Shown here one piece after another: positions 55,043 to 63,379 of a DNA stretch of 64,000 nucleotides. Every line of letters starts with the position of its first letter. Position 1 is the first letter of the stretch. The DNA comes from Candidatus Pelagibacter sp. FZCC0015 (lineage in GTDB: Bacteria > Pseudomonadota > Alphaproteobacteria > Pelagibacterales > Pelagibacteraceae), in the NCBI RefSeq assembly GCF_007833635.1, contig NZ_CP031125.1, forward strand, positions 1,116,001 through 1,180,000. Reading direction: 5' to 3'. The position numbers were made by a program, and so were the translations under genes. Below the pieces are notes generated by a model. It did not search any database, had not been told where the DNA came from, and saw only the letters and a list, made by a program, of their open reading frames with translations.

Positions 55043-56092
55043 TTAACAACCTTTGAAAGATGCAGACATATTTCTAATTAAATTGAAATATAAGTCTTTT
55101 CCTGGGTCTAAAGTCGCTCCTAATGGATCAACTACACCGGTTTTAATATTCATGTCTTTTGCAACCGCTTTAATGATATCAGGGTTAAATTGAGGTTCAG
55201 AAAATACACAAGCAACTTTATCGTGCTCAATTATCTCTCTGATTTCTGCTAGTTGTTCTGCTCCTGGCATTACATCAGTATTAACAGTAAAAGCACCTAA
55301 TATATTTACATTAAATCTTTTCTCAAAATATTGATACGCATCATGAAATACAATTGAAGCATCACTGCTACTTAAATCAGTCATTACATCAATTGTAAGT
55401 TTATCGATTTCTTGTAAAGCTTTAGCTAAATTACTTTTATACTTAGCTTCATTTTTAGGATCATTTTCAATTAAATGTTCTGCCATTTCATTTAACATAG
55501 CTTTTGCATTAATTGGGTCCAACCAAATGTGTGGATCAAATTCACCATGCGCATGTCCATCATGATCGTCATGTCCGTGGTCGTCATGATCATCCTCTTT
55601 TTTACCATGATCGTCATGTCCGTGGTCGTGATCATCTTCCTTTTTACCGTGGTCATCATGGTCGTGATCATCTTCCTTTTTACCATGATCGTCATGTCCA
55701 TGATCGTCATGATCATGTTCGTCAAAAATATTTCTTTCTCTAAATTTTAATACCTGTAATCCTTTAGTTTCCATTAATTCAATTTTTTCTGCTTTCTTAG
55801 CAATTGAACTCAATGGTTTTTCTAAAAAACTCTCTAAATCTTCACCAACCCAGAATATTAGATCTGCATTTTGAAGCATTTTTGCGTGCGAAGGTTTCAT
55901 TGCAAATCCGTGTGGAGAAGCATATCCATCAACTATTAAATCAGGTTTAGCAATACCATCCATTAAGTAACTAGCTAATGAATGAATTGGTTTAATAGAA
56001 GCAACTACTTTTATTTCAGCATTTGCTGGTGTAAAGAATGTTAGAATTGATAATATTGAGAATATAAGTGGTATTTTTTTAATATTTTTCAT
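55043..56092 (-). CDS. znuA: Zinc ABC transporter binding protein ZnuA
   Basis: The 349-residue protein has a signal peptide (cleavage near ANA/EIK at 25) and the cluster 9 metal-binding fold. Zinc ligands are probably His61 (YASPHGFAM), His188 (DPHIWLDP) and the His in IVFHDAY. Residues 126-182 are a His/Asp-rich loop typical of zinc-specific ZnuA, here built from three copies of a 12-residue unit. It is divergent from znuCB-zur across two Zur-like boxes. Confidence 0.94.
   Translation of the reverse strand: MKNIKKIPLIFSILSILTFFTPANAEIKVVASIKPIHSLASYLMDGIAKPDLIVDGYASPHGFAMKPSHAKMLQNADLIFWVGEDLESFLEKPLSSIAKKAEKIELMETKGLQVLKFRERNIFDEHDHDDHGHDDHGKKEDDHDHDDHGKKEDDHDHGHDDHGKKEDDHDDHGHDDHDGHAHGEFDPHIWLDPINAKAMLNEMAEHLIENDPKNEAKYKSNLAKALQEIDKLTIDVMTDLSSSDASIVFHDAYQYFEKRFNVNILGAFTVNTDVMPGAEQLAEIREIIEHDKVACVFSEPQFNPDIIKAVAKDMNIKTGVVDPLGATLDPGKDLYFNLIRNMSASFKGC
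55583..55696 (-). repeat. Tandem repeat coding the His-rich loop of ZnuA
   Basis: Three copies of a 36-bp unit encode HDDHGKKEDDHD starting at residues 133, 145 and 159, the last copy after a two-residue insert. The units are nearly identical in DNA. This creates false reading frames in the other five frames and a likely length-variable site. Confidence 0.9.
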
Positions 56093-56111
56093 AATAAGTA
56101 ATTTAATTGGT

Positions 56112-56144
56112 TGTTATAATATAACGTTATGTAATAATATAACA
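56112..56144. promoter_or_regulatory. Tandem Zur-like operators between znuA and znuC
   Basis: Two 15-mers, TGTTATAATATAACG (56112-56126) and TGTAATAATATAACA (56130-56144), match at 13 of 15 positions and are offset by 18 bp; the first contains the perfect palindrome GTTATAATATAAC. They resemble alphaproteobacterial Zur boxes and lie between divergent zinc genes with zur in the same cluster. Confidence 0.75.
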
Positions 56145-56163
56145 TTTATAAGTCAAGCAATAT

Positions 56164-56910
56164 ATGAGCTCAGAAAATATTACATTAGTAAAATTAAATA
56201 ACGCTGGTTTTAAACAAAATGATAAATGGCTAGTAGAAGGTGTTTCATTAACTGTTGAAAAAGGAAAGATTGTTACCCTTATTGGACCTAATGGCTCTGG
56301 AAAAAGTACTACCGCAAAAATTGCATTGGGAATTTACAAAAACATAGAAGGAAGTGTTGAGAAATACACAAATAAAGTTGGATATGTTCCTCAAAAAATA
56401 TCTATTGATTGGACTTTACCGTTAAGAGTTTATGACTTTATGCTTCTAACAGAAAATATTAAAGAAGAGGCAATTGATGAAGCACTTACATTAACAGGTG
56501 TTATCCATCTTAAGAATAAAAATTTAGGAAATTTATCAGGTGGAGAATTTCAAAGAGTTTTAATTGCAAGAGCTATTTCAAAAAAACCTGAATTATTAGT
56601 TCTTGATGAACCTGTTCAAGGAGTTGATTATACTGGTGAGATTGCTTTGTATGAATTAATAAAAAGAATTTCTGATACACTAAATTGTGGAATTCTATTA
56701 ATCTCTCATGATCTACATACAGTTATGACTGCAACTGATCATGTGGTTTGTTTAAATGGTCATGTATGTTGTTCTGGATCACCAATGGATGTTGCTAAAA
56801 ATAATGAATATAAAACCTTATTTGGTGAACAAGCATCTCAAATTCTTTCTGTATATGAACATAAACATGATCACGTTCATTCAGACAAAGGTGAAATAAA
56901 GAAAAATTAA
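56164..56910 (+). CDS. znuC: Zinc ABC transporter ATPase ZnuC
   Basis: The 248-residue ABC ATPase has Walker A GPNGSGKST (41-49), VGYVPQKISIDWTLP at the Q-loop, the signature LSGGEFQRVLIARA, Walker B LLVLDEPVQGVD and the H-loop ISHDLHTV. The sequence after the Walker B and the His-containing tail (EHKHDHVHSDKGE) are typical of ZnuC. It lies 19 bp from the Zur-like boxes and one base before znuB. Confidence 0.95.
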   Translation: MSSENITLVKLNNAGFKQNDKWLVEGVSLTVEKGKIVTLIGPNGSGKSTTAKIALGIYKNIEGSVEKYTNKVGYVPQKISIDWTLPLRVYDFMLLTENIKEEAIDEALTLTGVIHLKNKNLGNLSGGEFQRVLIARAISKKPELLVLDEPVQGVDYTGEIALYELIKRISDTLNCGILLISHDLHTVMTATDHVVCLNGHVCCSGSPMDVAKNNEYKTLFGEQASQILSVYEHKHDHVHSDKGEIKKN

Positions 56911-56911
56911 T

Positions 56912-57715
56912 ATGTTTGATGATTTTTTTATAAGAGCACTAATTGCAGGCTTAGGTATAGCCCTAGTAACTGGGCCTCTTGGTTGTTTTGTTGTTTGGAG
57001 AAGATTATCTTACTTTGGTGATACATTAGCTCACTCAGCTCTACTAGGTGTTACTTTAGCTTACTCGTTTGAATTAAACATTGCTCTTTCAGTATTTATT
57101 ATTTCATCTTTAATTGCTTTAATTTTAATTCAATTACAGAAGAAAACTAATTTACCTGGTGATGCTTTGCTTGGTCTATTAGCTCACTCTTCTTTAGCTG
57201 TTGGATTAGTAGTAATAGGTTTTTTAACCTTTATTCGTTTTGATATTATGGGACTTTTGTTTGGTGATATATTAGCCGTAACAACTGATGATTTACTAAT
57301 CATCTGGACTGGTGGGGCAGTAATTTTATTAGTTCTTAAATTAATTTGGAAACCATTGTTTGCATCTACAGTTAATTACGAATTAGCAGAAGCAGAAGGG
57401 TTAAACCCTGATAGAGCAAAAGCTATTTTTACAATTCTTATGGCCGCTGTAATAGCAATATCAATTAAAATGGTAGGGTTATTATTGATTACAGGTATGC
57501 TTATTATTCCAGCAGCGATGGCTAGAAATATTTCTGATAGCCCTCAAAAGATGGTGTTATTTTCAATAATTGGAGGATTGTTGTCAGTATTATTAGGTCT
57601 ATTTTCGTCCTTAGAATTTAATACATCATCTGGGCCTTCGATAATAATGGCCGCTTTAGTATTATTTATATTGTCTTTACTTAATATTAAACAATCGATT
57701 AAATTGAAAAACTGA
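56912..57715 (+). CDS. znuB: Zinc ABC transporter permease ZnuB
   Basis: The 267-residue ABC-3 family permease has about eight membrane segments, with LGCFVVWRRLSYFGDTLAHSALLGV at 22-46 and EAEGLNPDRAKAIFTIL, the family's conserved loop, in the middle. It forms the zinc channel with ZnuC and receives zinc from ZnuA. It follows znuC by one base and precedes zur by 23 bp. Confidence 0.95.
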   Translation: MFDDFFIRALIAGLGIALVTGPLGCFVVWRRLSYFGDTLAHSALLGVTLAYSFELNIALSVFIISSLIALILIQLQKKTNLPGDALLGLLAHSSLAVGLVVIGFLTFIRFDIMGLLFGDILAVTTDDLLIIWTGGAVILLVLKLIWKPLFASTVNYELAEAEGLNPDRAKAIFTILMAAVIAISIKMVGLLLITGMLIIPAAMARNISDSPQKMVLFSIIGGLLSVLLGLFSSLEFNTSSGPSIIMAALVLFILSLLNIKQSIKLKN

Positions 57716-57738
57716 TAACTAATTGATAAGAATTTAAA

Positions 57739-58137
57739 ATGCAAAAAGAACATAGCCTTTCAAAAAATCAAAAAATCATTTTTGATCTTATTGATAAATC
57801 TGGTGGACCTATGAAAGCTTATTCAATTTTATTTAATGTCCAAAAAAAGGGAATAAAAGCACCACTACAAGTTTATAGAGCCCTAGATAAGTTGGTTGAA
57901 ATTGGAAAAATTCATAAGATTGAAAGCAGAAATGCTTTTATTGCTTGTCAAAATTCCAGCTGTCAGGTTTCTAAAGCTACAGCTTTTTCAATTTGCGAAA
58001 GTTGTGAAAATGTATCAGAAATAAGCAACTCAAAACTTTCAAAATATTTATCTAGCTTTTCAGATAACTCTGGAATGAAATATAGCAAATATAATCTAGA
58101 ATTTTTTGGTTTATGTAAAAAATGTAAATCAAAATAA
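57739..58137 (+). CDS. zur: Zinc uptake regulator Zur (Fur family)
   Basis: The 132-residue Fur-family protein has an N-terminal winged helix (about 10-65, with APLQVYRALDKLVEIGKIHKI) and a dimerisation domain with the structural zinc pairs Cys86-x2-Cys89 and Cys126-x2-Cys129. The position in znuCB-zur and the Zur-like boxes make Zur the call rather than Fur. With zinc bound it would repress znuA and znuCB. It overlaps the next gene by one base. Confidence 0.92.
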   Translation: MQKEHSLSKNQKIIFDLIDKSGGPMKAYSILFNVQKKGIKAPLQVYRALDKLVEIGKIHKIESRNAFIACQNSSCQVSKATAFSICESCENVSEISNSKLSKYLSSFSDNSGMKYSKYNLEFFGLCKKCKSK

Positions 58138-59135
58138 TGAGCACTGTATCTTTAACTTTAGACGAAATATTTGAACTAGCTAAAAAAACACTTTTAGCTA
58201 ATGGATGCGATGATGAAACTGCATCAATTCTTTCAGATTTAATTAGAAATGCAGAAAGAGATGGTTCTGTCTCACATGGTTTGTTTAGATTGCCAGCATA
58301 CGTGACTGGTCTTAAAGGTGGAAAGATAAATGGAAAAGGGAAACCTGAAGTAAAAAAAATATCTCCATCAGTAATTAAAGTTGAAGGAAATAATTGTTTA
58401 GCTCCTGTTGTATTAAATAAAGGATTGCCTGAACTTGCAAAAGCTGCAAAAGAAAATGGTGTAGCTGTGTTAGCAATAAATAATTCACATCATATGGCTG
58501 CTATGTGGCCTGAGACAGAAAAACTAGCAGAAGAAGGTTTGGTTGCATTTGCTTGTACATCTTATAAGCCGGCTGTAGCACCTGCTGGTGCTATTAAACC
58601 ATTATTTGGAACGAACCCAATTTCATTTGCTTGGCCACGTCCTGGTAAAACACCAGTTGTTTATGATATGGCAACAGCCTCAATGGCAATGGGAGAAGTT
58701 CAAGTTGCTAAAAGAGAAGGGCACAAAGTTCCACTTGGAACAGGATTAACTAAAGATGGAAAAGAAACAACTGATCCAGGGGAAATTGCCGATGGCGGAG
58801 TTTTATTACCCTTTGGTGGTTACAAAGGGTCTGCAATTGCAATGATGGTAGAATTAATGGCAGGCGCATTAGTTGGGGATAATTTTAGTTTTGAAACAGC
58901 AGCTAAAGATAATAATGATGGTGGTCCTCCAAGTGGCGGTGAATTCATACTAGCTATTAATCCAGATAAAACTTCAGGTACTAATTGGCAAAAACACGCT
59001 GAGGAATTTTTTGAAAAAATGAAATCGATGGGTGAAGTAAGATTACCTGGAGAAAGACGTCACAAGAATAGAATGGATACTGGCCCAAGAAATATTAACG
59101 CAGAATTAGTAAATAAAATTAAATCTTTAAGCTAA
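58137..59135 (+). CDS. Ldh2-family ketimine reductase, DpkA/LhpD-like
   Basis: The 332-residue NAD(P)H oxidoreductase is of the malate/L-lactate dehydrogenase-2 fold (GLFRLPAYVTG, LFGTNPISFAWPR, DMATASMAMGEV, LLPFGGYKGSAIAMMVELM). The NSHHMAAMWPETEKLAEEGLVAF segment and the MGEVRLPGERR end resemble DpkA/LhpD, which reduce delta1-piperideine-2-carboxylate and delta1-pyrroline-2-carboxylate in D-lysine and hydroxyproline breakdown. Malate dehydrogenase is the alternative. It overlaps zur by one base, an unexplained pairing. Confidence 0.75.
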   Translation: MSTVSLTLDEIFELAKKTLLANGCDDETASILSDLIRNAERDGSVSHGLFRLPAYVTGLKGGKINGKGKPEVKKISPSVIKVEGNNCLAPVVLNKGLPELAKAAKENGVAVLAINNSHHMAAMWPETEKLAEEGLVAFACTSYKPAVAPAGAIKPLFGTNPISFAWPRPGKTPVVYDMATASMAMGEVQVAKREGHKVPLGTGLTKDGKETTDPGEIADGGVLLPFGGYKGSAIAMMVELMAGALVGDNFSFETAAKDNNDGGPPSGGEFILAINPDKTSGTNWQKHAEEFFEKMKSMGEVRLPGERRHKNRMDTGPRNINAELVNKIKSLS

Positions 59136-59903
59136 ATTAATCTCAATTGGTGTGTGATCAGAAGGCTTTTCTCTTCCACGTGGATCTTTATTAATATTAA
59201 TATCTTTAATTTGATCAATTATAGAATTTGAAACTAAAAAATGATCAATCCTCATACCATTATTTTTTTGCCATGCGCCTCTCATATAATCCCAAAATGT
59301 ATATCCTTCTTTATCTTCATAAAAATGTCTGTAGACATCATTAAAACCAAGATTAATCATTTCTCTAAATTTTTTTCTTATTTCAAGTCTGTATAATGCG
59401 TCGTCTTCAAAACTTTTAACATTATAAACATCTTCTGCTGAAGGGATAATATTGAAATCACCAGCTAAAATAATATTTGAATTTTTTTTAGATAAAGTTT
59501 TTAATTGCTTTATTAATTGATCAAGCCAATCTTTTTTATAATCGTATTTTTCAGTATCTACAGGATTACCATTAGGCGTATAAATATTTATTAATTGTAT
59601 ATTTTTTTTCTTATGTTCAAATTCAGCTGAAATTATTCTTGATTGTTTTAACTTATCCTTAATTAAATCTGTTTTGACATTTTTTAATTTATTTTTAGAT
59701 ATAATTGCTACACCATTGTAACTTTTTTGACCAAATACATGACTTTCATAGTCCATTGATGAAAAATCATCATATGGAAAATTAACATCTTCAGTTTTGA
59801 TTTCCTGCATCATTAAAATATCAGGTTTATATTTTAATAAGTAGCTTTTGATATTTTCGATTCTTGCTCTTACCGAGTTTACATTCCAAGATGAAATGAG
59901 CAT
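59127..59903 (-). CDS. xth: Exodeoxyribonuclease III
   Basis: The AP endonuclease/exonuclease has SSWNVNSVRARI at the N-terminus, LMMQEIKTED, LINIYTPNGNP, LAGDFNIIPSAEDVY, GYTFWDYMRGAWQKNNGMRIDH-type motifs and the final PSDHTPI catalytic His. I start at the ATG at 59903 (258 residues), which overlaps the erpA stop by one base. It repairs abasic sites. It overlaps the convergent dpkA-like gene by 9 bp. Confidence 0.95.
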   Translation of the reverse strand: MLISSWNVNSVRARIENIKSYLLKYKPDILMMQEIKTEDVNFPYDDFSSMDYESHVFGQKSYNGVAIISKNKLKNVKTDLIKDKLKQSRIISAEFEHKKKNIQLINIYTPNGNPVDTEKYDYKKDWLDQLIKQLKTLSKKNSNIILAGDFNIIPSAEDVYNVKSFEDDALYRLEIRKKFREMINLGFNDVYRHFYEDKEGYTFWDYMRGAWQKNNGMRIDHFLVSNSIIDQIKDININKDPRGREKPSDHTPIEINLA

Positions 59904-60220
59904 TAAAGTGAGAAAGACACTCCACAACCACATGAAGATTTGGTTTGTGGATTAGAAATTTTGAATTGTTCACCTATAAGTTCAGACACATAATCAACCT
60001 CAGATCCTTTAAGCAAATCAGCCGAAGTTTTATCAATTAAAATATTTTGATAATTTAAATCATCATCTTGTTTTGATTTATCAAATGTAAATTCATATTG
60101 AAAACCAGAACATCCTCCACCTTTGATAGCGATTCTGAAGAATGATCCTTTGTCTTTTTTTGACAACAAATTATCTATTTGTTTTAACGCTTTATCCGTA
60201 AATTTAATTTCTTTAATCAT
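59903..60220 (-). CDS. erpA: Iron-sulfur cluster insertion protein ErpA
   Basis: The 105-residue A-type carrier has the three cluster cysteines Cys37 (GGGCSGF), Cys97 and Cys99 (SSCGCG). It transfers Fe-S clusters to target enzymes such as IspG; LipA and IlvD in this window also need clusters. It is divergent from dgt across 50 bp and precedes xth. The order xth-erpA / dgt-argS is common in alphaproteobacteria. Confidence 0.93.
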   Translation of the reverse strand: MIKEIKFTDKALKQIDNLLSKKDKGSFFRIAIKGGGCSGFQYEFTFDKSKQDDDLNYQNILIDKTSADLLKGSEVDYVSELIGEQFKISNPQTKSSCGCGVSFSL

Positions 60221-60270
60221 GTCTGAACACTGATATTACTAATATAATACTTAATTATTTAAATTAAAGG

Positions 60271-61389
60271 ATGAAAAAAGACACTTTGTTAGGAGTATTT
60301 AAAAGTAAAGGCAGACTTAATAAAGAAGCTAATTCAAAATACAGATCTCCTTTTCAACGTGACAGAGATCGTATAATTCACAGCGCATCATTTAGAAGAT
60401 TAAAGCATAAAACCCAAGTATTTGTTAACACTGAAGGAGATCATTTTAGAACAAGGATTACTCATTCAATTGAAGTTGCTCAAATAGCAAGATCAATTGC
60501 AAAATATCTTAAATTAAATGAAGATTTAGCTGAAACCTTAAGTCTTGCTCATGATTTAGGTCATACTCCATTTGGCCATGCAGGAGAGGATGCTTTAGAT
60601 GAATGTATGCATAATTATGGTGGTTTTGATCACAATCTTCAGACACTAAGAATAGTAATGTTTTTGGAGAATAAATATTTCAAATTTGCTGGATTAAATT
60701 TAACTCTTGAAACTTTAGAAGGCCTTTTAAAACATAACGGACCTGTAGATGATCTAAGCATGATCAATAAATTAATTGGTTTAAAAGTTTTCAAAAATAA
60801 AATTAATTTTAACACTTATCCATCATTAGAAGCTCAAATATCAGCTATATCAGATGATATTGCCTATAATAATCATGACATTCAGGATGGAATTAAAGCA
60901 AACCTATTTAAACTTGAGGAACTAGTTGAATTAGATTTTTTCAAAAATATTTACCAAAGATATAAAAACAAAATTAATAAAAAAAATTATAAAATTGCTA
61001 TTTATCAAATCATCAGAGATTCAATAGATATTATGATTAAAGATTTATTAAGTAACACAGAAAGAAATATTAAAAAATTTAAAGTTAAGTCATTAAAAGA
61101 TGTATCAAAATCAAATCAATTAATAGTTTCTTTTTCAGATAAAATAGAAAATTCAGAGCAAGAAATCAGATCATTTTTAAGACATAGAATGTATGACAAT
61201 AAATCGGTGCTTAATAAGAATCAAAGAGGTAAAATGATAATTAATAAATTATTTAAAATAATTAAATCAAATCCTAGAAAATTTCTGACTAAAGAGCAAT
61301 TGACTAAAGACAAATATAGAGCTATTTCAGATTTTATATCTGGTATGACAGATAGATATGCAATTAACCTTTATAAAGATAATAAATGA
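60271..61389 (+). CDS. dgt: dGTP triphosphohydrolase-like protein
   Basis: The 372-residue HD-domain protein has the metal ligands His65 (RITHSIEV) and His94-Asp95 (LAHDLGHTPFGHAGE), the leading RSPFQRDRDRIIHSASFRRL, and AISDDIAYNNHDIQDGI. It hydrolyses dNTPs to deoxynucleosides and triphosphate. The length fits the shorter Dgt type of alphaproteobacteria. Its stop overlaps the argS start (ATGA). Confidence 0.94.
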   Translation: MKKDTLLGVFKSKGRLNKEANSKYRSPFQRDRDRIIHSASFRRLKHKTQVFVNTEGDHFRTRITHSIEVAQIARSIAKYLKLNEDLAETLSLAHDLGHTPFGHAGEDALDECMHNYGGFDHNLQTLRIVMFLENKYFKFAGLNLTLETLEGLLKHNGPVDDLSMINKLIGLKVFKNKINFNTYPSLEAQISAISDDIAYNNHDIQDGIKANLFKLEELVELDFFKNIYQRYKNKINKKNYKIAIYQIIRDSIDIMIKDLLSNTERNIKKFKVKSLKDVSKSNQLIVSFSDKIENSEQEIRSFLRHRMYDNKSVLNKNQRGKMIINKLFKIIKSNPRKFLTKEQLTKDKYRAISDFISGMTDRYAINLYKDNK

Positions 61390-63119
61390 ATATTTTTGAA
61401 TTATATCTAGATAAAATTAAATCTGTTATTGTTGAGCTTAGTAAAAAAAATCAACTTATCGTTCCAGAAAGTTTCAATGGTATTAATGCGGAAATACCAC
61501 CCCTAAAATTCGATTGTGATATTTCAACTAATGTTGCAATGGTTTTGTCGAAACTAAACAAAACTTCTCCAATAGAATTGGCAGAAAAACTTGCACCTGA
61601 AATAAAAAATAGTGATGATCAAATTGACAATATATCCGTTGCTAAACCTGGTTTCATAAATATTAAATTTAAGCCATCTTTTTGGTCAAACTTTATTAAA
61701 GAAATAATTGATAACGCTGAAAAATTTGGAATTAATGAAAAAGAGAAAAAAAATAATTATTTAGTTGAATTTGTATCAGCTAATCCTACGGGACCTTTAC
61801 ATGTTGGTCATTGTAGAGGAGCTATTTTAGGTGATGTCATATCTAATGTATTAATATTTAATAAACACAAGGTTACTAAAGAGTATTATGTAAATGATTA
61901 TGGTAACCAGATTATAAATTTTACAAAATCTGTATACTTTAGAATTAGGGAAGTAAAATTTAACGAAACATTTCCTCAAGATAACCCTGATTTGTATCCA
62001 GGAGATTACCTTATTGATTTTGCAAAAAATATAGTTTCGGATAATTCAGATCTAAATTTTGATGATTATGAGAAAATAAGCGATAAGTTAACAGCTTTAT
62101 CTATAGAACAGGCGCTACTTTTAATTAAAAAGAACCTTAAGAGTTTAGGAATTAATCACGATAATTTTGTTAGTGAAAAAACTATTGTTTCAAATAACGA
62201 AGTAGAGAGTGTAATAAAATTTTTAGAAAAGAATAAATTTGTATATAAAGGAAAAATTAAAGCTCCAGCTGGTGAAGATGATAAAAACTGGGTAGAAAGA
62301 GAACAGTTACTTTTTAAATCTACTGATTTTGGTGACGATAAAGATAGAGCATTACAAAAGTCAGATGGAACATGGACTTATTTTGCAAGTGATGTTGCTT
62401 ATCATAAAAATAAAGTAGATCGTAAATTTGATTATTTAATAAATATTCTTGGCGCAGATCATGCTGGTTACATCAAAAGAATTTCCTCCTCAGTTGAAGC
62501 TTTATCAGGAAAAAAAGATAAATTGATTTGTAAAATTAGTCAGCTTGTAAAATTAATTAAAGATAACAAACCATTTAAGATGTCTAAAAGAAAAGGCGAC
62601 TACATTACGGTTGATGATTTAATTGAAGAAGTTGGAAAAGATGCAACTAGATTCATCATGCTTAATAGAAGTAGTGATGTGGAATTAGATTTTGATTTTG
62701 ATGCTGTAAAAGAAAAATCTAAAGATAATCCGTTATATTATGTTCAATATTGTTATGCTAGAATTTCATCTGTCTTTAGACATATTGATAAAGATTTAAA
62801 TTCAAAAATTGAATTAGATAATTATAGTTTCGAATACTCAAATGATGAGATCAAAATTTTAAAAAAGATTTCAGAATGGCCCAAATGTGTTGATGCAGCT
62901 AGTTCAAAATTAGAACCACATAGAATACCTGTTTATTTATATGATCTGGCTTCAGAATTTCATTCGTATTGGAATCTTGGTAAACAAAACCCAGAAAAAA
63001 GATTTATTAATGATCAAAAAATAGTTTCACCAGATAAATTAATTTTTTTAAAAGCAATATCTAACGTAGTAAAATCAGGAATGGATATAGTTGGTGTAGA
63101 TACACCAGATAAAATGTAA
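61386..63119 (+). CDS. argS: Arginyl-tRNA synthetase
   Basis: The class I synthetase of 577 residues has the N-terminal Add-1 domain, the HIGH-type motif SANPTGPLHVGHCRGA, DDKNWVEREQLLFKSTDFGDDKDRAL in the middle region, the KMSKS-like KPFKMSKRKGDYI and a C-terminal anticodon-binding helix bundle. It charges tRNA-Arg, one copy of which is in this window. It overlaps dgt by 4 bp and the next gene by one base. Confidence 0.96.
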   Translation: MNIFELYLDKIKSVIVELSKKNQLIVPESFNGINAEIPPLKFDCDISTNVAMVLSKLNKTSPIELAEKLAPEIKNSDDQIDNISVAKPGFINIKFKPSFWSNFIKEIIDNAEKFGINEKEKKNNYLVEFVSANPTGPLHVGHCRGAILGDVISNVLIFNKHKVTKEYYVNDYGNQIINFTKSVYFRIREVKFNETFPQDNPDLYPGDYLIDFAKNIVSDNSDLNFDDYEKISDKLTALSIEQALLLIKKNLKSLGINHDNFVSEKTIVSNNEVESVIKFLEKNKFVYKGKIKAPAGEDDKNWVEREQLLFKSTDFGDDKDRALQKSDGTWTYFASDVAYHKNKVDRKFDYLINILGADHAGYIKRISSSVEALSGKKDKLICKISQLVKLIKDNKPFKMSKRKGDYITVDDLIEEVGKDATRFIMLNRSSDVELDFDFDAVKEKSKDNPLYYVQYCYARISSVFRHIDKDLNSKIELDNYSFEYSNDEIKILKKISEWPKCVDAASSKLEPHRIPVYLYDLASEFHSYWNLGKQNPEKRFINDQKIVSPDKLIFLKAISNVVKSGMDIVGVDTPDKM

Positions 63120-63379
63120 TGCTAAAAGAAATTAAGTATTTAATCTTTATTATTGTAATTGCTTTATTTATTTTTTTGACTGGTAGATATTATTTTTCAG
63201 ATGAAAATAAAAAGAAATCATACAGATCTTATAAAAATAACGATGAAAAAATTAAATTATACTCAAAAAATTTACCTGTTTTGGAAAATGATACAGATAA
63301 TGTAATAGAATACGTTAAGCAAACAAACAAAAAAAAGAAAAAAAAGTTTAATTTTTGGAAACTTTTAGAGAATGATTAA
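63119..63379 (+). CDS. Small membrane-anchored protein in the SPOR slot, unknown
   Basis: The 86-residue protein has one N-terminal membrane segment (about 7-24) and a short lysine-rich tail ending in KKKKKFNFWKLLEND. In many alphaproteobacteria the gene between argS and nagZ encodes a membrane-anchored SPOR-domain protein that binds septal peptidoglycan. Here the anchor is present but no SPOR domain can be seen, so it may be a remnant or a replacement. It overlaps argS by one base and nagZ by 8. Confidence 0.65.
   Translation: MLKEIKYLIFIIVIALFIFLTGRYYFSDENKKKSYRSYKNNDEKIKLYSKNLPVLENDTDNVIEYVKQTNKKKKKKFNFWKLLEND

Noticed and set aside
55513..55750. His-, Asp- or Met-rich reading frames in several frames, and an apparent repeat array
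   Set aside because: They are shadows of the 36-bp repeat in znuA. The repeats are directly adjacent without unique spacers and there are no cas genes, so it is not a CRISPR array.
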